Source: Vulcanisaeta sp. UBA163 (GTDB lineage Archaea; Thermoproteota; Thermoprotei; Thermoproteales; Thermocladiaceae). Taken from it: a stretch of DNA of 7,275 bases. How positions within the stretch are numbered: the first letter of the stretch is position 1; each line of letters starts with the position of its first letter. The position numbers were made by a program, and so were the translations under genes. The notes beneath the pieces were generated by a model. That model was not told where the DNA came from and did no database searches. It saw only the letters and a program-made list of their open reading frames with translations. The stretch lies in contig DAJV01000002.1 of the NCBI GenBank assembly GCA_002496475.1, positions 1 through 7,275 on the forward strand, given 5' to 3'. Positions 1 through 5,763 of this stretch are shown here, one piece after another.

Positions 1-2
1 CA

Positions 3-47
3 CCCTTAAAGAAGGAGGAGATCAAGTGGTTCGTAACTGGATCATAA
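3..47 (+). CDS. possible C-terminal end of an upstream gene (partial)
   Basis: One plus-strand frame is open from the window edge and ends at a TAA at 45-47, reading PLKKEEIKWFVTGS. The AAG/GAG/ATC codons match the usage of the strong genes further on, which is why I prefer this frame to the other open one, which stops at 62-64 with a less protein-like sequence. Fourteen residues are too few to name a family. If real, the upstream gene ends about 210 bp before the glutamate synthase gene. It could equally be chance. Confidence 0.35.
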   Translation, partial: PLKKEEIKWFVTGS

Positions 48-82
48 ATTCCTATTGGTTTTAACGTATTACCACTATTGCA

Positions 83-114
83 TGACATTATTTGATTTAC
101 ATTATTACATGTCA
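83..114. repeat. inverted repeat TGACAT...ATGTCA in the glutamate synthase upstream region
   Basis: TGACAT at 83-88 is matched by its exact reverse complement ATGTCA at 109-114, with a 20-nt AT-rich spacer. It lies about 105 bp before the TATA box of the first gene. It could be a binding site for a dimeric regulator or a weak hairpin after the upstream gene. A 6-bp arm can also arise by chance in AT-rich DNA. Confidence 0.3.
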
Positions 115-139
115 GTTTAAAATGATAATGCAATTATTG

Positions 140-151
140 ATGATTAATCAT
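140..151. promoter_or_regulatory. 12-bp perfect palindrome, candidate operator
   Basis: ATGATTAATCAT is its own reverse complement and lies about 65-75 bp upstream of the TATA box of the first glutamate synthase gene. Lrp/AsnC-type regulators of archaeal amino-acid genes bind AT-rich dyads of this general kind, but no specific consensus can be claimed. That it is an operator is inference. Confidence 0.3.
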
Positions 152-152
152 T

Positions 153-166
153 GATTAATTAAATAT
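153..166. repeat. 14-bp direct repeat, copy 1 (GATTAATTAAATAT)
   Basis: GATTAATTAAATAT occurs here and again exactly at 2230-2243, so one copy precedes each of the two glutamate synthase genes. This copy starts about 65 bp before its TATA box and the other about 42 bp before its own. No copy is seen before pheA. A shared regulatory site is possible, but the motif is pure A/T apart from one G. Confidence 0.35.
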
Positions 167-216
167 CTGTCTCAATATTAAGTATTTTATTTATTATCTA
201 CCCATGTAATATAAAG

Positions 217-227
217 CTTAAATATAT
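217..227 (+). promoter_or_regulatory. TATA box of the amidotransferase/GXGXG gene
   Basis: CTTAAATATAT is a good archaeal TATA element. With a start site about 25 bp from its centre, transcription begins near 246-250, giving a leader of only about 6-10 nt before the ATG at 256. No Shine-Dalgarno motif precedes that ATG, as expected for a nearly leaderless message. Confidence 0.55.
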
Positions 228-255
228 TTTACACTAAGCTAATTATTGCGCAGCT

Positions 256-2229
256 ATGTCTATATTCGTTAAGTATCCAGCGGACTGTGGAATATTTGGA
301 GTAATTAGGCGCAGCGGTGCCGATAGGGTTGGTGGTGACCTTGTGGTTAGGGCCATGGAGGCCATAAGATTCAGGGGCGCGGGATTAGGTTCCGGCTTTG
401 CCCTGCTTAATAATGAGTCCATGGGCCTTAGGATTGGGGCCTTCGTTAAGGAGGAGTTTATGAAGGAGATCATGGACACCATTGGGTCCCTATTGAAGGA
501 GCAGGGTATCGATACAGTTGATTTTAGGGTTAGGGGTAGGCTTGGTTCAGTGAATGATCTTGAGGTTAGGGTTTTTGATCATGGTGGGCTTGGTTCTGGT
601 ATTAATGATATTATTAATAAATTAAATGACTTACTTTGGGAGGGCAAGGCGGGTAGGATCTACTACTGGGGTGAGCATGTCGATGTGTTCAAGGGAGTTG
701 GTTATCCAAGTGATATAGCCTCGGCATATAACGTTGAGAGGTACTATGCGGATCTATGGATAGCGCATACAAGGTTTCCTACTAACTCGCCTGGCTACCT
801 ACCATACTGGTCTCATCCATTCTCTGTGGGTGACATTGCGGTGGTCCACAATGGAGAGCTCAGTAGTTATGGTAGTCACGTAAACACGTTACTGTATGGT
901 CAAGGCCTTAACTCATTCGTTGGTACCGACAGCGAGGTGGCGGTGTATATAATGTACTACTTGTTACATTATTATGGTTTGAATATTGAGGATGCCGTAA
1001 AGATGCTGATCGGTCAACCGCTTAAGTATGTGGATGATGCCCGCACCAGGTCATTAATTAAGCGGTTTAGGTGGGTCACGCTTGATGGACCCTTTGCAAT
1101 GATCATGGGTTTATACCACAATGATGACCTTTACCTTATTGCAATGGCTGATAGGTTTAAGCTTAGGCCAATAGTGGTTGGTATGGATGAGGATAATTAC
1201 TACGTATCCAGTGAGGAGGTTGCCATTAGGGCCGTATCGCCCAATGCCAGGGTCTGGACCCTTGAACCTGGTGGTTACTTCATTGTATCGTTAAGGCATG
1301 GGGTTGTTTCATGGGGTAGGGCTAGGGATGATATTGATTTGTTCTTCATGCGTAGGGATTTCCCTAAGTATGTTGGTAGGGATGCAATAAATGCTGAGGG
1401 TCTTGGTTATAAGGAACTGAATGAAGAAATACTAAGGAGGGTCCTAAGTGGTGAAAGGGTTGTTAGGGTAATAAACGTCAACGGACAGAGATACATAGGT
1501 ATAAACCTACCGAGGCATGGTATAAGAGACGCTAGGGTAGAGATATACGGTACACCAGGTAATTCCCTGGCTAATCTAAATAATGGCGTTGAATTTGTGG
1601 TTTATGGGAATGTTCAAGATGATGTTGCTGATACAATGCATGATGGTAAGATCGTAATACACGGCGATGCTAGGGATGTACTTGGGCAGGCACTACAGGG
1701 AGGTAAGGTCTTTGTTAGGGGTAATGCGGGTAATAGAGTTGGTATTCAAGTGCGTGAGTACCGTGATAAAAGACCATACTTAATAATTGGTGGTAGGGTT
1801 GATGATTACCTGGGTGAGTATATGGCTGGTGGTGTCATCATGGTGCTCGGCATTGATGCATTGAACAAGTGCGATGTACAATTGGTGGGTAAGCACGTGG
1901 GTAATGGCATGGTTGGCGGACGAATATACATAAGAGGTAAGGTGCTTGAGAGCAGGGTTGGATTAACAATACCACATGCAGAACTTAGGGGCTTCCTTGA
2001 GGCAGTCACGGATGAGGGATTAAGGCAGGAAGAAGTCAATAAATTATTGGACATAATGATGCGCTCGGAACACGTGAGGAAAAATAGGATTGAGTATAGG
2101 GAACTCACGGAAGACGAAATTAGGGAGTTAGGGCTTGTGCTTCGTGAATTTGCAGTGGAATTTAATATTGATGAATCTACAGTAAATAATTTGCTTAACT
2201 ATAAGTATTCAATCATAACTGCTGATTGA
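256..2229 (+). CDS. gltB: glutamate synthase, glutamine amidotransferase + GXGXG domain subunit
   Basis: This 657-residue protein should hydrolyse glutamine and pass ammonia to the synthase barrel encoded next. Residues 1 to about 400 are a class II (Ntn) amidotransferase. C11 in CGIFG is the expected nucleophile, which implies removal of a 10-residue propeptide because no start codon lies nearer. HTRFPTN at 171-177 and GTDSEV at 223-228 are glutamine-binding motifs, WSHPF is at 185-189, and HNGE at 198-201 supplies the oxyanion hole. Residues about 425-561 form the GXGXG beta-helix, with repeated G-x2-G-x3-G turns about 20 residues apart. A roughly 80-residue helical tail follows. Bacterial GltB carries these two domains at opposite ends of one chain of about 1,500 residues. 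Here they are joined directly, with the central and FMN domains missing and encoded in the next gene. Methanogens often keep the two as separate genes. Family assignment is secure; partnership with the next gene is inferred from position. Confidence 0.93.
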   Translation: MSIFVKYPADCGIFGVIRRSGADRVGGDLVVRAMEAIRFRGAGLGSGFALLNNESMGLRIGAFVKEEFMKEIMDTIGSLLKEQGIDTVDFRVRGRLGSVNDLEVRVFDHGGLGSGINDIINKLNDLLWEGKAGRIYYWGEHVDVFKGVGYPSDIASAYNVERYYADLWIAHTRFPTNSPGYLPYWSHPFSVGDIAVVHNGELSSYGSHVNTLLYGQGLNSFVGTDSEVAVYIMYYLLHYYGLNIEDAVKMLIGQPLKYVDDARTRSLIKRFRWVTLDGPFAMIMGLYHNDDLYLIAMADRFKLRPIVVGMDEDNYYVSSEEVAIRAVSPNARVWTLEPGGYFIVSLRHGVVSWGRARDDIDLFFMRRDFPKYVGRDAINAEGLGYKELNEEILRRVLSGERVVRVINVNGQRYIGINLPRHGIRDARVEIYGTPGNSLANLNNGVEFVVYGNVQDDVADTMHDGKIVIHGDARDVLGQALQGGKVFVRGNAGNRVGIQVREYRDKRPYLIIGGRVDDYLGEYMAGGVIMVLGIDALNKCDVQLVGKHVGNGMVGGRIYIRGKVLESRVGLTIPHAELRGFLEAVTDEGLRQEEVNKLLDIMMRSEHVRKNRIEYRELTEDEIRELGLVLREFAVEFNIDESTVNNLLNYKYSIITAD

Positions 2230-2243
2230 GATTAATTAAATAT
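2230..2243. repeat. 14-bp direct repeat, copy 2 (GATTAATTAAATAT)
   Basis: This is an exact second copy of the element at 153-166. It begins at the base after the stop codon of the amidotransferase gene and about 42 bp before the start of the TATA box of the FMN-subunit gene. Confidence 0.35.
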
Positions 2244-2271
2244 TACCAATATATTATCATGAATAATAATG

Positions 2272-2281
2272 TTTATAAATA
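2272..2281 (+). promoter_or_regulatory. TATA box of the FMN-subunit gene
   Basis: TTTATAAATA lies 30 bp (first base to ATG) before the start at 2302. That puts the transcription start on or next to the ATG, so the message is expected to be leaderless. This suggests that the second subunit gene is transcribed independently even though only 72 bp separate it from the first. Confidence 0.7.
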
Positions 2282-2301
2282 TAGCCCAATCAATAATCTA
2301 A

Positions 2302-4545
2302 ATGAAGTATATAATCGACACAATGCCAAGACACGTAATAAGGGACTTCATTAATTTAACAAACAAGGACCCGACGAGGGACTTCTGGCACAGCGATATC
2401 ATTAGTGAAATTAGGGAGATGGCGAAGTCTGGCAGGCCAATCAGGATATTCAGAAGGGGGGTCAGGAGGTATAGGATTCTCGATAACCTGGGTCTTGGGC
2501 ATGATGAGGTTAAGTTGACGGGACGTGAAAAAGGACGTGCAAGCTTAACCTCATTCATAGGCAACATAGAGGTTTCTGCACCCATATACCTGGCCGACAT
2601 GTCCTTCGGGGCCTTGGCAGGTACTCCCAACATAGTTGAGGCTGAACTCGCCGATGAATTAATGCTAATAAGCGGTACCGGGGAGGGTGGGCTGCATCCT
2701 GAGGTGGCTAGGCACAAGAGAATATTCGTGCAGTGGGCCTCGGCTAGGTTCGGCGTGGACATAAACACGTTAATGACCAGTATGGGTGTAGTGATCAAGA
2801 TTGGGCAGGGTGCTAAACCAGGCATTGGCGGTCACCTGCCTAGTTCCAAGGTTACCCAGGTAATATCCTCGATCAGGAGGATACCCATTGGTATTGACGC
2901 ATTATCACCGGCTCCACATCACGATATATACTCAATAGAAGACCTCAAGCAAAGAATAGATGCGCTTAAGGAGGCCACCGGTAAGCCCATTTTCGTTAAG
3001 GTGGCGGCAACGAATTACGTACCATACATAATCACTGGGATAGCTAGGATGGGTGTTGATGGCATCATAATTGATGGGCATGGAGCAGGCACGGGAGCCA
3101 CGCCACTAGTGGTTAGGGACAACATTGGCATACCGATTGAATTAGCCATTGCATCAGCAGACAGGATGCTCAGAGATGAGGGTCTCAGGGACAGGGTTAC
3201 ATTAATAGTGGCGGGCAGGATATCGTCTGCGGATGATGCAGTGAAGTTAATGGCCCTCGGAGCAGACGCTGTTTCCCTGGGCACTGCCTTACTAATATCC
3301 ATGGGCTGTGTCATGGCTAGGACTTGCCACAGAGGTAATTGCCCCGCCGGGATCACGAGTAAGATAACCGAGGACTCCATAATAGTTGAACACGACTTCG
3401 CACTGAGATCCTCAAGAAACTTCCTACTTGCCTTCATGGAGGAAATAAGGCTAATACTGGATTACCTGGGCATTGATGATGTCAGAAGGCTGGTAGGCAG
3501 GAGGGATTTACTAAGGAGTGTTTGTCTTGATGAGATCACAGCCAAGATACTTGGGGTTAAGGATGAGGGCTGCAATGGGGATCATGGGGGACCCGTTAAT
3601 GGAGGTAGTGTTTGGACGCCTGATTACTCAATATACGCAACGCAATTGGTGAGGACGGGCGACGTAGTCATAGTTAGTATGGGTAGTACTGGGCCGCCCG
3701 AAGTCGAGCCTCCGAAGAGGTTGATTGATTGGTTGAGGTTTGATGGTGCTCAAGTCACGAAACCGGCCATAGACCCATATAGGGAGGATATAGATACGTC
3801 GACCACGCTGGCTGGAGGCAAACTGTGGTTATCTATGCCCGTAATCATTAAGCCACCGAGGACTTGGAATAGGGAGCTTATTGCATCATCAAAGTTCATT
3901 GCCAGGGCTAACTCAATAATGCTGGATCTAAGTGATGCTGATATTATTGATAGTAGGCATTTAATGAGGGTCATGTGGAATAAACATGTTACTGGGCTCG
4001 GAGCCTTAGCAATCACGTATTCACGCCTACCAGAGCCTGTTATTAATATTCCTACCTACATAAGGATCACCAATGTTGAACACGTCAATGACGCCCTAAA
4101 CACCTTGGTAAGTAATAATGACTGGATCAATGGGCTAATAATCGACATCAACGAGAGTGAATACCCAGAGATGTACCTTGTGAAGCTTGACGTGGAGCTC
4201 AGGAGGAGGGGCATTAGGGAATCCACGGACTTAATAATTCATATGCCGAGCATTAGGAGTAGTGGCGACATCATTAAGTTAGTGGCCCTGGGCGCTGATG
4301 TTGTCATAGTAAGTAATCTCGTGGAGAGGGCGCTACATGGTTACACCAGCGTTGAGGACTTTAGGCTTAGGTTAATGAGGTTATTAGTCGGTATTAGGAG
4401 GGAGGTAGCGCAATTACTTGGCGCAGCTGGCATATATTCACTACAGTCCATAGTGGGTAACAAGGAGTTACTCAGGGCGTTGAGTGGTAGGGTTAGGGAC
4501 GCACTCATGGTTAAGGTGGCTGGTGAGGACGTGCTCTATAGATAA
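2302..4545 (+). CDS. gltB: glutamate synthase, FMN/3Fe-4S barrel with C-terminal GltB central-like domain
   Basis: This 747-residue subunit should carry the synthase reaction, 2-oxoglutarate plus ammonia to glutamate, on an FMN (beta/alpha)8 barrel. Residues 1 to about 420 are that barrel. KIGQGAKPGIGGHLP is at 166-180, SPAPHHDIYS at 202-211, DGHGAGTGATPL at 258-269 and AGRISSADDAVKLMALGADA at 304-323. C336, C342 and C347 show the C-x5-C-x4-C spacing of the 3Fe-4S cluster. The family's single-domain members usually stop near here. This one continues for over 300 residues. SMG at 459-461 and AQVTKPAIDPYRE at 483-495 match the central domain of bacterial GltB, which normally precedes the barrel. 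Residues 634-678 resemble the end of that domain. There is no N-terminal ferredoxin domain like that of some archaeal homologues and no FAD/NAD(P)H subunit, so the electron donor is unknown. The ATG at 2302 is set by the leaderless promoter. Family assignment is secure; the central-domain call is by eye. Confidence 0.92.
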   Translation: MKYIIDTMPRHVIRDFINLTNKDPTRDFWHSDIISEIREMAKSGRPIRIFRRGVRRYRILDNLGLGHDEVKLTGREKGRASLTSFIGNIEVSAPIYLADMSFGALAGTPNIVEAELADELMLISGTGEGGLHPEVARHKRIFVQWASARFGVDINTLMTSMGVVIKIGQGAKPGIGGHLPSSKVTQVISSIRRIPIGIDALSPAPHHDIYSIEDLKQRIDALKEATGKPIFVKVAATNYVPYIITGIARMGVDGIIIDGHGAGTGATPLVVRDNIGIPIELAIASADRMLRDEGLRDRVTLIVAGRISSADDAVKLMALGADAVSLGTALLISMGCVMARTCHRGNCPAGITSKITEDSIIVEHDFALRSSRNFLLAFMEEIRLILDYLGIDDVRRLVGRRDLLRSVCLDEITAKILGVKDEGCNGDHGGPVNGGSVWTPDYSIYATQLVRTGDVVIVSMGSTGPPEVEPPKRLIDWLRFDGAQVTKPAIDPYREDIDTSTTLAGGKLWLSMPVIIKPPRTWNRELIASSKFIARANSIMLDLSDADIIDSRHLMRVMWNKHVTGLGALAITYSRLPEPVINIPTYIRITNVEHVNDALNTLVSNNDWINGLIIDINESEYPEMYLVKLDVELRRRGIRESTDLIIHMPSIRSSGDIIKLVALGADVVIVSNLVERALHGYTSVEDFRLRLMRLLVGIRREVAQLLGAAGIYSLQSIVGNKELLRALSGRVRDALMVKVAGEDVLYR

Positions 4546-4588
4546 TTGGCCACTGCAAATATAATTAGTAATTCATGTAATGGTAATA

Positions 4589-4598
4589 TTTATAAATA
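4589..4598 (+). promoter_or_regulatory. TATA box of pheA
   Basis: TTTATAAATA is identical to the TATA box of the FMN-subunit gene. By the same spacing (30 bp there), transcription should start at about 4618-4619, where a GTG lies at 4618-4620. That GTG is followed by a stop after eight codons and is not in the pheA frame (see the 5' segment entry and the findings). Confidence 0.65.
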
Positions 4599-4691
4599 AT
4601 AACCAGTGTATTACATTGTGAGCCACCAGGAATTTCAGAAGTAATAACGGCAATAGCAAGGGTCGAGAAAGACCTGTGTGAATTAAAGGAG
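4596..4691 (+). other. open 5' extension of the pheA frame without a standard start codon
   Basis: The pheA frame stays open upstream to 4596, after a TAA at 4593-4595, yet contains no ATG, GTG or TTG before the TTG at 4692. From 4620 it reads EPPGISEVITAIARVEKDLC and then ELKE, a protein-like helical sequence leading smoothly into the main frame. The promoter-predicted GTG at 4618 would join this frame if one base were added just after GTGAG. The segment may therefore be coding DNA cut off from its start by a one-base deletion or a sequence error. Otherwise it may be an untranslated leader or read by frameshifting. It loosely recalls the helical linker or remnant chorismate mutase part of P-proteins, but I see no mutase motif. 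Confidence 0.45.
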
Positions 4692-5597
4692 TTGCTAACT
4701 AGGTACGGGTCCTCAATAAACATGGTGAGCCTAATGCCCATGCTACACGACCCATCACTAACCAAGATTATTAGTGAATTCCTAGCTAACAATGATAAGG
4801 TGGCATACCTGGGGCCTGAGGGTAGTTATTCCCACGAAGTAGCCCTTCAATTATTCGGTAAGGATGTAGGGCTTACGCCACTTAGGTCCATAGGCGATGT
4901 TGTTAAGGGTGTTTATCAGGGTGATTACGGCTTTGGCGTAATACCAATAGAGAATAACCAAGCTGGTGTAGTCGGCGAGTCCATGGATTCCCTAATTAAG
5001 TGGGGCGTTTACGTTAACTACTCCATCGAGTACAGGATATCACTATGCCTTGTGGTTAATGAGGAGGTTGAGATTGAGGAGGTTAGGGAGGTTTACTCGC
5101 ATCCGCATGCCATTAACGAGGCGCTGAACTTCATATCGAGACTAAACGCATCAATAAACTACACACAATCAACCTCCGAGGCACTGAGACTAATTAAGGG
5201 GTATAGGTATAGGGCTGCGGTGGCCTCAAGGGTCGGCGCAGGGATACATGGGCTTAAACCACTTATTTGTGGCATTGAGGACAACCCAAACTACACTAGG
5301 TTCCTAGTAATAACCAGGCGCATGAGTAGAGTGGGAAATAGGACAATGGCCATATTCTCAGTACCAAACAAACCAGGATCCCTATTCAACGCTCTCAAGT
5401 CCTTTGCAGATCTCGGTATAAACCTGTCAATGATTTACTCAAGGCCAAATAGAGGTAGTCCCTGGGGCTACGACTTCCTACTCGAGACCGAGTGCCAGTT
5501 GGCTGATGAGACGTGTCAGGGGGCATTCAATGGGCTGAGTGGCACGGCAGTTTACGTGAAATTACTCGGTAGTTACTCAATAGCGAGAATTTACTAG
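4692..5597 (+). CDS. pheA: prephenate dehydratase with ACT domain
   Basis: PheA converts prephenate to phenylpyruvate, the phenylalanine precursor, in the cytoplasm. Numbering is from the TTG at 4692. The catalytic region at about 36-210 shows VAYLGPEGSYSHEVA at 37-51, IPIENNQAG at 84-92, SHPHA at 136-140, AAVAS at 175-179 and the hallmark TRF at 202-204. An ACT domain at about 218-298 supplies phenylalanine feedback. Its PGSLF (228-232) and YSRP (249-252) correspond to the usual PGALF/Y and ESRP effector motifs, with the glutamate replaced by tyrosine. In the SHP motif the E. coli Q215 position appears to be glutamate (E143). Length fits monofunctional dehydratases, with no chorismate mutase domain. 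The start is uncertain: the TTG at 4692 sits directly against an AAAGGAG sequence, too close for normal use. ATGs at 4722, 4734 and 4740 are alternatives, and the promoter points to 4618. The gene follows the glutamate synthase genes by 72 bp to the extended promoter start; glutamate is the usual amino donor for phenylpyruvate. Confidence 0.92.
   Translation: MLTRYGSSINMVSLMPMLHDPSLTKIISEFLANNDKVAYLGPEGSYSHEVALQLFGKDVGLTPLRSIGDVVKGVYQGDYGFGVIPIENNQAGVVGESMDSLIKWGVYVNYSIEYRISLCLVVNEEVEIEEVREVYSHPHAINEALNFISRLNASINYTQSTSEALRLIKGYRYRAAVASRVGAGIHGLKPLICGIEDNPNYTRFLVITRRMSRVGNRTMAIFSVPNKPGSLFNALKSFADLGINLSMIYSRPNRGSPWGYDFLLETECQLADETCQGAFNGLSGTAVYVKLLGSYSIARIY
5206..5223. repeat. 18-bp exact repeat, copy within pheA
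   Basis: GGTATAGGGCTGCGGTGG occurs here, in the codons of pheA around YRAAV, and again as the last 18 bases of the window (7258-7275). The match stops here only because the window ends, so the true repeat may be longer. Confidence 0.6.
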
Positions 5598-5727
5598 GTA
5601 ATGGGTTCTATATATTCAATCGATAAAATCATGTAAAATAAGTATAGCCTATTATGGAGCTATGGAACCATTACGTGGAATTAAGTTTAACCCCCATTGA
5701 CTCGACAATACGGAGATATTATATGAG

Positions 5728-5732
5728 AAAAA
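5728..5732 (-). terminator. possible T-tract terminator for the minus-strand surface protein gene
   Basis: On the minus strand, TTTTT lies about 32 nt after the stop codon of the surface protein gene. Short T runs terminate archaeal transcription, but this one is minimal and has no hairpin. The 5598-5763 gap between the convergent genes holds nothing else I can identify. Confidence 0.25.
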
Positions 5733-5763
5733 GCCATAAGTCACCTTCACTGCAGGGAAATTA

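Noticed and set aside
48..255. Riboswitch or noncoding RNA before the glutamate synthase gene
   Set aside because: Transcription appears to begin only about 6-10 nt before the ATG, and the region is AT-rich without stable GC stems.
2298..2825. 175-codon minus-strand ORF opposite the FMN-subunit gene
   Set aside because: It is the antisense shadow of a strongly conserved coding frame; the composition is typical of such shadows.
4618..4644. Short ORF from the promoter-predicted GTG (eight codons) as a leader peptide
   Set aside because: There is no run of Phe or other regulatory codons and no following attenuator hairpin; a frame disruption of pheA explains the arrangement better.
4596..4740. 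Remnant chorismate mutase domain fused to PheA
   Set aside because: The segment is helical-looking but lacks recognisable AroQ catalytic residues and is too short.
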